A stretch of 64,000 bases of DNA from Desulfobacca acetoxidans DSM 11109 (GCF_000195295.1 NC_015388.1:2914001-2978000); one strand, 5' to 3'; shown: positions 19,288-28,650, counted from the first letter of the stretch. Notes: generated by a model not told the origin, from the sequence alone. Translations and numbers: made by a program.

Positions 19288-20448
19288 ATGTCTAATAACA
19301 AATTAAAAATTTTATCGAAAAGAAATTTAACTGACGAGATCTGTGTGATTGTCGGCACTAGACCGGGAATTATAAAAATGAGCCCTATAATTAAAGAAAT
19401 AGAAAAGCAAAACATCCCAGGATTTACTATTCACACCGGTCAACATTACTCCTATGAGATGGATCGAAAATTTTTCGAGGATTTGGAGTTATCTCAACCG
19501 CGTCACCACCTGACCTCATCTCCTCCGGGTAGCCTCCATGGTGAGCAAACAGCACATATGCTCAAGGGAATTGAAGCGGTCCTAGTACAAGAAAAACCAA
19601 AAATTGTTCTCGTTTGCGGAGACGCCAACACGAACCTTGCAGGGGCCCTGGCCGCCCGCAAACTCCAAATCGAAGTGGGGCATGTAGAATCGGGATTGCG
19701 TAGTAATGACTGGAGGATGCCAGAGGAACATAATCGAATTATTATCGACCATATTTCTGAATATCTGTTTGCTCCGACCAAACAGACCAAGGATAATCTT
19801 ATACAAGATAATGTGAAAGGAAGTATCTACATAACCGGCAATACTATTGTCGATGCCCTCAGCGAGCATATTGACCTAGCCCGACGCAAAAGTAATATCT
19901 TGCAGGAATTAAATATTCAGGAAAATAATTATGGGGTAATTACCTGCCATCGTGAAGAGAACGTTGATGACCTGGCGAATATGAATAATATCATCGAGAG
20001 CCTCCTATTAACAGCCCAAGACATCAAAATGCCATTAATATTTCCGGTGCATCCAAGGACGAAAAATCGTTTACAACACTTCGATCTATGGTTAAAAATA
20101 AATTCTTCTCCAAGCCTGCGATTAACCGACCCATTCGGCTATCTAGACTTTTTGTCATTGTTAAATAACGCCAGTTTTGTTATGACAGACAGCGGCGGCA
20201 TCCAGGAAGAAAGTTGCGTTTTGAAAGTCCCTTGTATCACGTTAAGAGAAAACACTGAACGCCAGGAGACCATTGCCGTCGGTTCGAACATCATTGCTGG
20301 CACTGGCAGTGATCATGTATTGGCAGCGGTCCAGCAGAGTCTTAGCAAGAAAAAAGATTGGCTTAACCCATACGGCGACGGCAAAGCAGCCAAACGTATC
20401 GTCGATGTCTGCCAAGGCAAAAAAATTGATGAATGGACGGGGAGTTAG
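19288..20448 (+). CDS. UDP-GlcNAc 2-epimerase, non-hydrolysing, second divergent copy
   Basis: 386 aa. IVGTRPGIIKMSPIIKEI, HTGQHYSYEMDRKFFEDL, HVESGLRSNDWRMPEEHNR, CHREENVDD, HPRTKNRL and MTDSGGIQEES show the WecB fold with all catalytic positions. It differs from the copy at 8704 in almost every motif and belongs to another subfamily, so a recent duplication is unlikely. The SD GGAGG is good. Two epimerases imply two ManNAc-type precursors, or one of them acting on a modified UDP-HexNAc. Confidence 0.9.
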   Translation: MSNNKLKILSKRNLTDEICVIVGTRPGIIKMSPIIKEIEKQNIPGFTIHTGQHYSYEMDRKFFEDLELSQPRHHLTSSPPGSLHGEQTAHMLKGIEAVLVQEKPKIVLVCGDANTNLAGALAARKLQIEVGHVESGLRSNDWRMPEEHNRIIIDHISEYLFAPTKQTKDNLIQDNVKGSIYITGNTIVDALSEHIDLARRKSNILQELNIQENNYGVITCHREENVDDLANMNNIIESLLLTAQDIKMPLIFPVHPRTKNRLQHFDLWLKINSSPSLRLTDPFGYLDFLSLLNNASFVMTDSGGIQEESCVLKVPCITLRENTERQETIAVGSNIIAGTGSDHVLAAVQQSLSKKKDWLNPYGDGKAAKRIVDVCQGKKIDEWTGS

Positions 20449-20527
20449 AAATTGCAAAAATAACATTGAAATAATCTATTACCGGATGCTCATATATTTG
20501 TTTTATGTATAAGGGGTTTTTAATATA

Positions 20528-21730
20528 ATGGGTTTGCTCGATAAACAGGTACTTCTGATAATCTTCGCTCCTTTATTGGCGCCCCGGCATGTTTTAATGT
20601 TGAAATCGCTTAAAGCTCGAGGCTGGCAAATATCAGTCATTGCCTGGGACAGGAAAGGAAATGCTGCTAGTCCCAAAGAATACAACGATATAATTGATCG
20701 ATGGATCTGGATCCACCTCCCGGTCAAGGATTGGGGGTTCAAATTAATTCCCAAGCTCCCGCATTTTTATGCCAGGGTCTGGCAAGCCTATAAATCCTTA
20801 GGGAAACCTCAAGTTTCTATTCTTACCCATATTTTCTTATTACCCCTGGTATTTATATTATCAGGCACCAAAATCTATGACGCCTATGAAATGTATGCCT
20901 TGGAAATGTCCTTTTATTTTGGAGCCCATGCTCAGAAAGTATTGCCATTCTGGCAAACTCTTGAAGGTTTGTTGGTGAAGAAATTTGACGGCGTTTATAC
21001 TTTGGATTCTCGGCAAAGCTGGCTGGAAAATTTTTATAAAAAATGGAATGATCGGGTACAGGTTATTTGGAATGTACCATCTAAAATAGACGAACCCGAC
21101 CTTGGTGAAGTGAATTCCCTTAGAGATGAATTTTTTGGGAAAAAAGTCATCACCTACGTTGGTGGATTGGCACGCGACAAGGGTTTGAGGGCCGCTCTAG
21201 AGGTCGCTGCTCTGGCAAAGCAAAAACATCCCGATGCCCTGTTTTTGTTTATTGGTTCGATGCAAGACGACCCGGACGAGATAAATTCTTTGGTACAACG
21301 CTTTGAGCTTGAGAATAACACCCGCTTTATAAATTGGTTGCCTTATCGTAAAATGTTGGCTTATCTGGCGCATAGCCTGATAGGTATAGCCCTTCACCAA
21401 CCGGGCCGAAATTATCAATACGTTTCGTGCGGCACGGGCCGTAAGTTTATCACTTATATGCAGGCCGGCATTCCAATTATCGCGCCAACTTTAGGGGAAA
21501 TCGGGCTCATCGTGCAAAAAGAAGGATGCGGCATATTGGTAGACACCACCAACAATTTCCAAGTGGCTAATACTATAACTTATTTACTCGACCATCCCGG
21601 AGAAGCCGACCTGATGGGAAATAAAGGCAGGAAAGCCTTTTTGGAAAAATACTGTTGGGAACTAGAAGAGCAGAAATTTCTTAATTTCTATTACGATTTG
21701 TTAAATAATAAAAAACACTTGCATGGTTAA
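20528..21730 (+). CDS. glycosyltransferase, GT-B fold (GT4-like)
   Basis: 400 aa. The N-terminal half has LLAPRHVLMLKSLKARGWQ and IYDAYEMYALE. The C-terminal nucleotide-sugar domain has ITYVGGLARDKGL, LFLFIGSMQDD, FINWLPYRKMLAYLAHS and GRKFITYMQAGIPIIAPTLGEIG, where the E-x7-E-like signature is relaxed. It would add one sugar of the repeat unit on the cytoplasmic face. Donor and acceptor unknown. Confidence 0.85.
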   Translation: MGLLDKQVLLIIFAPLLAPRHVLMLKSLKARGWQISVIAWDRKGNAASPKEYNDIIDRWIWIHLPVKDWGFKLIPKLPHFYARVWQAYKSLGKPQVSILTHIFLLPLVFILSGTKIYDAYEMYALEMSFYFGAHAQKVLPFWQTLEGLLVKKFDGVYTLDSRQSWLENFYKKWNDRVQVIWNVPSKIDEPDLGEVNSLRDEFFGKKVITYVGGLARDKGLRAALEVAALAKQKHPDALFLFIGSMQDDPDEINSLVQRFELENNTRFINWLPYRKMLAYLAHSLIGIALHQPGRNYQYVSCGTGRKFITYMQAGIPIIAPTLGEIGLIVQKEGCGILVDTTNNFQVANTITYLLDHPGEADLMGNKGRKAFLEKYCWELEEQKFLNFYYDLLNNKKHLHG

Positions 21731-21767
21731 ATAATATGCATAAAGTTCCAATATAGTTGACCACTTA

Positions 21768-23009
21768 ATGATACCAATCAAAAGTATTTATTTATCCATA
21801 TCAATCCCAATAATACTATTAAATATTTATTGGGTATTTCTTCCGCAAAAAGGCTATTGTGAAAACTTCGACAGGTCTTGGTTAATTGCAAAATTTACTG
21901 AACTGGATTTGGCTTTAAATAATGGTGAGGGATTTAGCAAAGATACTAATGAGGAAGGAAAACTTGCTTGGGCGGAAAGTCACCTGCTTGAAGCCTATAT
22001 TGAGATGTACCAGGCAACGGGTAATTTCTTATGGCTGGATAAATTTCTTAATCATGCCAAACGCGTGCTTAACTCTAACGATTATGCCAGAGGGATTAAA
22101 GATTATAAAGGTAGAAGCTTATACGGCTGGAGCGCCCAAAGGCCCGTTCACCCAATTGGCTGGAAACCGGGGAATAAAATAGATTTAACTTTAGTTAACA
22201 AACCACGCGTTGTATTTTGGGTCCATTCCGGAATGATTTGCTACCCTTTAATAAAATTTAGCCTGTTGGCAAAATATGATAATTTACCGAATAAATATAG
22301 TAGGGAATCTGATAAGATAGTTTCATTTGTAGAAAAAGCAATGCAAGAATTTAATTACAAATGGAGATATAACGATAACTTACAGGAAGGATATTATGTA
22401 TTTGACAATGAACCAGTATATGGTAACCCGACATCGGGTTTGCCTGAAAATAAAATTACTAAAGAATATAGATCGTCTATAAATAGTGACTTGGCATTGG
22501 GAAAAGTTTTTATAATATTATATCAGGTTACAAATAATACAGAATATTATCTAAAAGCTAAAGCATTGGCAAATAAATTTAAAAAGCAACTCGTTGTTAA
22601 AGGTAATTATTATATATGGAAATATAGGTATGCAGAAGATCAGGGACTTTCTAAAGTTTATGAAGATATTTCTCATGGTGGAACCGATATAACCTTTGCT
22701 TACGATGCCTACAATGCTGATATTGTTTTTAATATCGATGATATTAAACTATTTTCACATACCTACATAAATATGTATAAAAATGGCAGATTCTCAACCT
22801 ATGTTTCCGGTGAGGGGGATAAACCAGATTATAGTTTAACATCAGCAAGATGGCTTGATTTAAGTACCGTTAATCCGGAAGTATTTAATATTGGTTTTAA
22901 TTATTTAACAAACCATATAAAAAACATTAATCGAGACCATCCGGTCGCATTGTTGGGTATTTCAAAATTATTGAAGTATGGAAATAATTTAAAACAATCA
23001 GCTAATTGA
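21768..23009 (+). CDS. secreted protein of unknown function, predicted alpha/alpha-toroid
   Basis: 413 aa. A hydrophobic signal segment (IYLSISIPIILLNIYWVFL) precedes KGYCEN, suggesting export. The mature part is helical with repeated aromatic-rich motifs (WAESHLLEAYIEMYQATGNFLWLDKFLNHAKRVL is one helix pair, YEDISHGGTDITFAYDAY another), as in (alpha/alpha)n-barrel glycan lyases, epimerases and hydrolases. AT-rich, no SD seen. Inside the polysaccharide locus it may process or release the polymer. I cannot name a family or catalytic residue. Confidence 0.6.
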   Translation: MIPIKSIYLSISIPIILLNIYWVFLPQKGYCENFDRSWLIAKFTELDLALNNGEGFSKDTNEEGKLAWAESHLLEAYIEMYQATGNFLWLDKFLNHAKRVLNSNDYARGIKDYKGRSLYGWSAQRPVHPIGWKPGNKIDLTLVNKPRVVFWVHSGMICYPLIKFSLLAKYDNLPNKYSRESDKIVSFVEKAMQEFNYKWRYNDNLQEGYYVFDNEPVYGNPTSGLPENKITKEYRSSINSDLALGKVFIILYQVTNNTEYYLKAKALANKFKKQLVVKGNYYIWKYRYAEDQGLSKVYEDISHGGTDITFAYDAYNADIVFNIDDIKLFSHTYINMYKNGRFSTYVSGEGDKPDYSLTSARWLDLSTVNPEVFNIGFNYLTNHIKNINRDHPVALLGISKLLKYGNNLKQSAN

Positions 23010-23059
23010 TTAAGGATTCAATTTTCTATTTTCGCCGATTATCAGACAGGGCTATGTTA

Positions 23060-24931
23060 ATGTGTGGAATTGCTGGATTTATCTCAAATAATAATAACAA
23101 CTTGGAATTGTCCCAAGCCGAGTCAATTCAAAAACATCGGGGACCGGATGCCAGTGGGTGCCTGTATCTCCAGGTCGGCGACTGGCATATCGGCTTGGCC
23201 CATCAGCGGTTGTCAATCATAGACTTATCCGACGCCGGCAATCAACCCATGGCTGCCGCCGACGGACAGTCCTGGATCATTTATAACGGCGAAGTCTATA
23301 ATTATCTGGAAATTCGCGCCGAGTTGGAGCAGGCGGGGCTTCAATTCCACAGCACTTCCGACACAGAGGTCATTTTGGCGGCCCTGCAGTACTGGGGGCC
23401 GGAAAAGGCCTTGCCCAAATTCAATGGCATGTGGGCCTTTGCCTATCTCGATGGACCCCACAACCGGCTGATCCTGTCCCGTGATCGTGTCGGAGTGAAA
23501 CCGCTCTACTATTTCTTCTCGGAACGGCAACTGTATTTCGCTTCCGAAATAAAAACTATTCTAACCATGGTCGGGGGTAGGTTCTCCCTCAATTATCAAG
23601 TCATTGGCAAATACCTCCTGCAATCACTCCTGGAGACGGATAATCAGACTTTTTTTGCCGGTATCGCAAAAGTTCCGGCCGCGCATCTGGTTGAAATCGA
23701 CCTTGCCTCCCCCTCCCTCTCCCTTACTTTTAAACCATATTGGCGGCTGCATTTCGCAGAACCTCCGAACGATGCCGGAGAGGGAATCCTAAAGGAGGTG
23801 CAAGACCTGTTCTTTGACGCGGTGCGCCTGCGGTTGCGCAGTGATGTACCTTTGGGGATCCTCCTCTCCGGCGGGGTGGATTCTTCGGCCATTGCAGTAG
23901 CCATGCAGCAGGTTTTGGGCCCGGGGGCGAACCTGAATCTGCTGTCGGCGGTCAGCCGGGACCACCGGTTTGATGAGTCGCAATATATCGATATCGTCGC
24001 CCGACGTTTGGATCAGCCGGTACATAAGGTCATGCTGGACTTCCAGCCCTCCCAGGCTTTTGATTATCTCGAAAAAGTGTGCTGGTTTAACGACGAACCG
24101 GTCTATAGCTTTGCCGTGGTGTCCCAGTATCTCCTTATGCAAAAAGCCAAAGAGTTGGGCATAACCGTCGTCTTGAGCGGCCAGGGCGGCGATGAACTGC
24201 TGTGCGGCTATAAGAAATACCTCGGTTTCTATATCCAATCTTTATTACGCCAGGGACATATTCCCACGGCTTTGAAGACCTTCTGGTCTTTCTGGCGTCA
24301 GGATACGGTTCTCGGGCAGTTCTCCATAATGGAGGCCAAAAGGTACCTCCCCTCTTTCCTGCGGCCCCAGGAACTGAATATTGCCGGGGAGAAATTAAAA
24401 GACTTTCAACCGGAAATACTCGGACTGTCAAACAATATGACCCTGCAGGAACGGCAGGCCCTTGACTACCAGCGATTTTCCATACCAATCCTCACCCACT
24501 TTGAGGATCGCATGTCCATGGCTTGGGCCCGCGAATTACGGGAGCCTTTCCTTGATTACCGCCTGATAGAGAAAATAATCCCTCTGCCGCCCCGCTACAA
24601 ACTACGGCACGGCTGGACCAAGTATATTTTTCGCCAGGCCATGGCGCCGTTTCTACCCCCCGAAATTACCTGGCGAAAAGATAAACAGGGATTCGTCAAT
24701 CCGCAGAGCGAATGGCTGAAACACGAGCTGCGTCCCGGCGTCCTCGATTATTTTGGCCAAGACAGCCTGATGTTTAAACTCGGCCTGGTTAACCACGATA
24801 ACCTGAGGCAAAAATACCGCGCCTATTGTCAGCAGTCGGCTCTGAAAGGCAATATCTGGCTGATAGATATCTTTAACCCCTTGGCTTTGGAAATCTGGCT
24901 GCGAAAATTCCATGATTTTATTCAGCTATAA
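23060..24931 (+). CDS. glutamine-dependent asparagine synthetase-type amidotransferase
   Basis: 623 aa. The frame opens earlier (23006), but the N-terminal nucleophile Cys must follow the initiator Met, so the ATG at 23060 (MCGIAGFIS) is the start. Class II glutaminase motifs: KHRGPDASG, HQRLSIID, YNGEVYNY. The synthetase domain has the PP-loop SGGVDSS (270-276) and SGQGGDELLCGYKKY. In polysaccharide loci such enzymes (WbpS type) often amidate uronic acids, which fits the WbpE/WbpI-like genes here. Ordinary Asn synthesis cannot be excluded. Confidence 0.9.
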   Translation: MCGIAGFISNNNNNLELSQAESIQKHRGPDASGCLYLQVGDWHIGLAHQRLSIIDLSDAGNQPMAAADGQSWIIYNGEVYNYLEIRAELEQAGLQFHSTSDTEVILAALQYWGPEKALPKFNGMWAFAYLDGPHNRLILSRDRVGVKPLYYFFSERQLYFASEIKTILTMVGGRFSLNYQVIGKYLLQSLLETDNQTFFAGIAKVPAAHLVEIDLASPSLSLTFKPYWRLHFAEPPNDAGEGILKEVQDLFFDAVRLRLRSDVPLGILLSGGVDSSAIAVAMQQVLGPGANLNLLSAVSRDHRFDESQYIDIVARRLDQPVHKVMLDFQPSQAFDYLEKVCWFNDEPVYSFAVVSQYLLMQKAKELGITVVLSGQGGDELLCGYKKYLGFYIQSLLRQGHIPTALKTFWSFWRQDTVLGQFSIMEAKRYLPSFLRPQELNIAGEKLKDFQPEILGLSNNMTLQERQALDYQRFSIPILTHFEDRMSMAWARELREPFLDYRLIEKIIPLPPRYKLRHGWTKYIFRQAMAPFLPPEITWRKDKQGFVNPQSEWLKHELRPGVLDYFGQDSLMFKLGLVNHDNLRQKYRAYCQQSALKGNIWLIDIFNPLALEIWLRKFHDFIQL

Positions 24932-24945
24932 GGGAGTCTCGACCT

Positions 24946-25545
24946 ATGCCTCCAAGACCAATCATGACCAGGAAAATATCGCCAACCGATATGCCGGCAG
25001 TTGCCGCCATTCATAAAGCAGCCTACCTGACTGATCATTTCTCGGCCCACTTTACCAATACCCTGCTGGAAAACATGTATGCCGAACTCTGCCGGGAAAA
25101 CCCCTTTTCCCTGATAGCAACTGACAGTTCCGGCCAGGTGCTCGGCTTCGTCGTCGGCCACTTCGCTGAACAGGTCGGCCGGGCTCGAAAAAACTTCGTC
25201 GCCGCCAACTATCTGGCCATCGCCGCCGCCTCCCTGCTCCACCCACTGGCTCTGCTCAATAAAGCCAAAACACGACTGAGGGCACTATTTAACCGGGAAA
25301 GTAGTCCTAGTCAGGCCAGAATGCGTTTGACTTCTATCGCCGTATCTCCGAACAGTCAAAAACGCGCCGTCGGCAGAGCGCTCCTGGACGCATTTGAAGA
25401 TAACTTAAGACAACAGGGAATTTTTAGATATGGTTTATCAGTAAAAGGAAACAATCAGCCGGCGGTTCGGTTTTATCAAAAGAATGGCTTTATCGAAGAA
25501 AGCAGGACGCCGGACGGCAGCATCTATTATATAAAAAATTTGTAA
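24946..25545 (+). CDS. GNAT-family N-acetyltransferase
   Basis: 199 aa. MTRKISPTDMPAVAAIHKAAY opens a GNAT fold. The acetyl-CoA site is seen as LTSIAVSPNSQKRAVGRALLDAFEDNLRQ, and VKGNNQPAVRFYQKNGF is the RimI-like C-terminal motif. An insert around residues 85-115 is hydrophobic and basic. It lies 14 bp after the amidotransferase gene, so it may acetylate an amino sugar of the same glycan. Substrate not determinable. Confidence 0.85.
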   Translation: MPPRPIMTRKISPTDMPAVAAIHKAAYLTDHFSAHFTNTLLENMYAELCRENPFSLIATDSSGQVLGFVVGHFAEQVGRARKNFVAANYLAIAAASLLHPLALLNKAKTRLRALFNRESSPSQARMRLTSIAVSPNSQKRAVGRALLDAFEDNLRQQGIFRYGLSVKGNNQPAVRFYQKNGFIEESRTPDGSIYYIKNL

Positions 25546-25551
25546 TACTTC

Positions 25552-25805
25552 AGCTATCTGAGATAATAGATCAGGAACATGGTTGGCGGTGCCCACCCTA
25601 CAGCACCACAGCATCGACAGACCCGTCTGTAGGGGCGAATCTTGTATTCGACCCAAGCAACTGAAGTGTTACGGTGGTGCAGGCTTTCCAGCCGGTACGC
25701 TGATGCACAGGCCAGGAGGCCTATGCCACCAATTATTCTTTCATATTTCGTTGTGTTCTTGAAAACATGAGGACTTGTATTTGTCCCAAACAACTGAAGT
25801 GTTAC
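25552..25805. repeat. repeat A, copy 1 (254 bp)
   Basis: Identical to 28785-29038 except for one base (T at the CGAATCTTGTATT site here, G in the other copy). It contains a GGGGCGAATCTTGTATTCG hairpin of the kind tandemly arrayed at 54.9-56.1 kb, a degenerate GCAGGCTTTCCAGCC palindrome of family B, and CAACTGAAGTGTTAC twice. It is a direct repeat flanking a glycosyltransferase and a radical SAM gene. The remaining 85 bp before 25891 hold nothing recognised. Confidence 0.9.
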
Positions 25806-25890
25806 AAAAATTTATTACAATCATCGGCGGAACCGGAATGAACCATATCGGCAAATATTTTAAACCTCAATTGCCAGAAGGCCCTGAGCC

Positions 25891-27099
25891 ATGCGCCTGG
25901 TAATCTTAACGCAATATTATTTTCCGGAAATCGGCGCCCCTCAAGTCAGGTTGAAGGAAATGGTACGCGCCCTGCACCACTTGGGGCATGAAGCGGAAAT
26001 AGTTACGGCCCTGCCTAACTATCCCTCAGGAAGGATATTCCCAAAATATCGAGGCAAATTGTATGTTCGGGAAAGCATCGAAGGCGCCCCCGTCCATCGC
26101 ATCTGGCTCTATGCCGCCACCGGCGCCGGGATCAAGCGTCTTCTGAACTACTTCTCCTTTGCCTTTACCTCCCTCATCGCTCTCTGGCGGGTCCGCCGTC
26201 CGGATATCGTCTTTGTTGAATCGCCTCCACTGTTTCTCGCCATCCCCGCCGTATTCATGAAATGGCTCTGGCGGGCCAAGATGATCTTTAATGTCTCCGA
26301 TCTCTGGCCGGATTCAGTCCGGGAAATGGGCATCATTCAGGATAAACGCCTCCTGCGCCTCGCCGAAAAACTGGAAAAATGGTCGTACCACCATGCCTTT
26401 AAAGTTTCTGCAGTAACCGAAGGCATCCGCCGCGGAATTATCGCCAAGGGCATAGCCGCTGGAAAATTAGTATTCTTGCCCAACGGGGTTGATACCGGCC
26501 TGTTCCGGCCCAACCAACCGGATAGAGACCTTGCCCGGAGTTTGGGGCTGGATGGCAAAAAGATAATTCTCTATGCCGGCCTGTTAGGATATGCCCAAGG
26601 GCTGGAAACTATACTGGAAACTGCAAAATTACTGCACGATCAAAAAGATCTCGTCTTTGTCTTCTTGGGAGATGGGCCGGAAAAACCCAGACTACAGGAC
26701 CTGGCAAAAAAGTATCTTTTGGACAATGTTTTATTTTTCGAGGCAGCCCCATTGCCCTATGTCGCCCGGTTATATTCCTTTGCCTTTGCCGGCATCGCCG
26801 TTTTACGCAACCTGCCGCTTTTCAACGGCGCCCGCCCCAGCAAGGTCTTTCCAATTATGGCTTCCGGCATCCCGGTGGTGTACGGCGGCGCCGGAGAAGG
26901 GGCGCAATTGATTGAAAATGCCCGGGCGGGACTGGTGGCCCCCCCCGAGAACCCCGAGGCTTTGGCTCAGGCCATCAGGCAATTATTGCATGATCCGAAG
27001 CTGGCCCAGGAGCTGGGAAAAAATGGGCGAAAATTCGCCGAAGAAAATTTGAACTGGGTGTCCCTGGTGAAAAACTGGACTGACCAGCTCCGTCAATAA
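25891..27099 (+). CDS. glycosyltransferase family 4 (WbuB-like)
   Basis: 402 aa GT-B enzyme. MRLVILTQYYFPEIGAPQVRLKEM, PNYPSGRIFPKYRGK, VSDLWPDSVREMGI and FLPNGVDTGLF are typical of WbuB/FnlB-like transferases. The C-terminal domain carries ILYAGLLGYAQGLETIL, VFLGDGPEKPRL, PSKVFPIMASGIPVVYGG and the EGA-type end. It would add an amino sugar such as FucNAc-type residues (inference by similarity). It is separated from the rest of the polysaccharide locus by repeat A. Confidence 0.9.
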   Translation: MRLVILTQYYFPEIGAPQVRLKEMVRALHHLGHEAEIVTALPNYPSGRIFPKYRGKLYVRESIEGAPVHRIWLYAATGAGIKRLLNYFSFAFTSLIALWRVRRPDIVFVESPPLFLAIPAVFMKWLWRAKMIFNVSDLWPDSVREMGIIQDKRLLRLAEKLEKWSYHHAFKVSAVTEGIRRGIIAKGIAAGKLVFLPNGVDTGLFRPNQPDRDLARSLGLDGKKIILYAGLLGYAQGLETILETAKLLHDQKDLVFVFLGDGPEKPRLQDLAKKYLLDNVLFFEAAPLPYVARLYSFAFAGIAVLRNLPLFNGARPSKVFPIMASGIPVVYGGAGEGAQLIENARAGLVAPPENPEALAQAIRQLLHDPKLAQELGKNGRKFAEENLNWVSLVKNWTDQLRQ

Positions 27100-27114
27100 G
27101 ATAAGTTCCCAGAA

Positions 27115-28650
27115 ATGGTCGTATATCATACTATGCTGCGGCAGGCGGTTTGTCAGAAATTTTGTGAGTATTATAAGCCTCACAAGGATGAGGCGGAAAA
27201 ATGTCTGGCCTATGCCTGGCTCTCGGCCTGGCAGCAACTCGAGCCGGCCCTGCTGCCAGCCCTGACAGCGATCTCGGTCAATCCCGATCTGCCTCAACCT
27301 GTCCCCCAAATACTACCGGAGGTAGTCTGTTCCCGCTGTGCCTTTCGACGCCACGGCTGCGACTTTGCCAAGGCGCTTGCGGAGGCGGCGCCGTGCGGCG
27401 GGCTGCGGGCCCTGGCGGCGCTGTTAGAGAGCGGCTGGCTGGCGGCGGCGGATCTGGCAAAGATCTGGGAGCAGGTATTGCCGCAGTTGTATCTCCGGTT
27501 GGCGGAGCATGTCTCGCTGAGATATCCGGAGACCCCGCATCTCTACGACCGACTGAGTGACGAGTTGTACGAAGTCAACGATGCCGGGTTTGACTGGCTG
27601 ACCCGCGGCGACGGAACCACGCCGGGTCTGGCGGTTCTGGCCGACCGGGAGTTCTTGGATTTTCTGCTGGCCGAATCGATGCTCGCCGGTTGTGCCGCGC
27701 CCTCCCCCCGAACCCTCCGTTGGCGCCGCTCCCCCATACCGTCCCTGCGTTACCTGGAACTGATGATCACGGAGCGCTGCAACCTGCGTTGTCGGCACTG
27801 CTATTTAGGGGAGGTGGGGGAGGCCGAGTTGCCGTTGGACGCGGTGCTCCAGACCTTGCAGGAATTTCAGGAGATGCAGGGACTCAGGGTCCTGCTCTCG
27901 GGCGGCGAGCCGCTCATGCACCGCCATTGGCAGGAATTAAACAACCATCTGCCAGAGTTCGAACTCCGCTTTGTGCTGTTGAGCAATGGCCTGTTGTTGA
28001 CTGATAAGGTAATTGAAGCGTTGCGGGTGCACGAGGTACAGCTCAGTCTGGACGGTCTGGAACCGGGCCATGACCTGCTGCGCGGCCCCGGAACCTGGAA
28101 GAAAACCGTTGATCGGATGCAGGCCCTGCAAAGCGCCGGTTTTGAAGTTTCGGTGGCTACCATGATCCACCGGGGCAATGTGGCTGAGTTGGCCGAAATG
28201 AGCCGCTGGCTGCAACAGGCGGAGGTGCGGGAGTGGAATCTCGATATCCCCTGCCTCAGCGGACGGTTGGCGGAGAATCAGGACCTCTGGGTTGAGCCCA
28301 CTGAGGCGGCGAAATTCCTGGATCTGGGCTTTGGCGGCTCGGATCACGGCGCTACCGGTGATTTTGCCTGCGGCCGGCATCTGGCGGCGGTCTTGCCAAA
28401 CGCAACGGTGGCCAAGTGCGGGCTATATCGCGATCAACCGCTCGGCAAGCTCTCGGAAGGCCTGGAGACCTGTTGGCTGCGGTTGTTGCATTTACACCTG
28501 AGCGTTCTCGACTGCGCCCCCTGCCCCTATGTACATGACTGCCGGGGGGGCTGCCGCTTCCGGGCGGGCGGCGGCCTGGGGCCGGACCCGGTGATGTGTG
28601 CCCGGTATGGCATTGATCCCACGCAATACTTTAGCCCGCTTTATTCATGA
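27115..28650 (+). CDS. radical SAM/SPASM protein with Cys-rich N-terminal domain
   Basis: 511 aa. The 4Fe-4S/SAM motif CNLRCRHC has Cys222, Cys226 and Cys229, followed by LSGGEPL. A C-terminal SPASM-like set (ACGRH, KCGLY, CAPCPYVHDCRGGC, MCARYG) should bind auxiliary clusters. The N-terminal third has further Cys (13, 17, 30, then CSRC...GCDF at 72-82 and PCGG). HLYDRLSDELYEVNDAGFDW (142-161) resembles a PqqD-like peptide-recognition segment. Such enzymes mostly modify peptides, but no precursor gene is adjacent. The last six codons and stop lie inside repeat B. Confidence 0.85.
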   Translation: MVVYHTMLRQAVCQKFCEYYKPHKDEAEKCLAYAWLSAWQQLEPALLPALTAISVNPDLPQPVPQILPEVVCSRCAFRRHGCDFAKALAEAAPCGGLRALAALLESGWLAAADLAKIWEQVLPQLYLRLAEHVSLRYPETPHLYDRLSDELYEVNDAGFDWLTRGDGTTPGLAVLADREFLDFLLAESMLAGCAAPSPRTLRWRRSPIPSLRYLELMITERCNLRCRHCYLGEVGEAELPLDAVLQTLQEFQEMQGLRVLLSGGEPLMHRHWQELNNHLPEFELRFVLLSNGLLLTDKVIEALRVHEVQLSLDGLEPGHDLLRGPGTWKKTVDRMQALQSAGFEVSVATMIHRGNVAELAEMSRWLQQAEVREWNLDIPCLSGRLAENQDLWVEPTEAAKFLDLGFGGSDHGATGDFACGRHLAAVLPNATVAKCGLYRDQPLGKLSEGLETCWLRLLHLHLSVLDCAPCPYVHDCRGGCRFRAGGGLGPDPVMCARYGIDPTQYFSPLYS

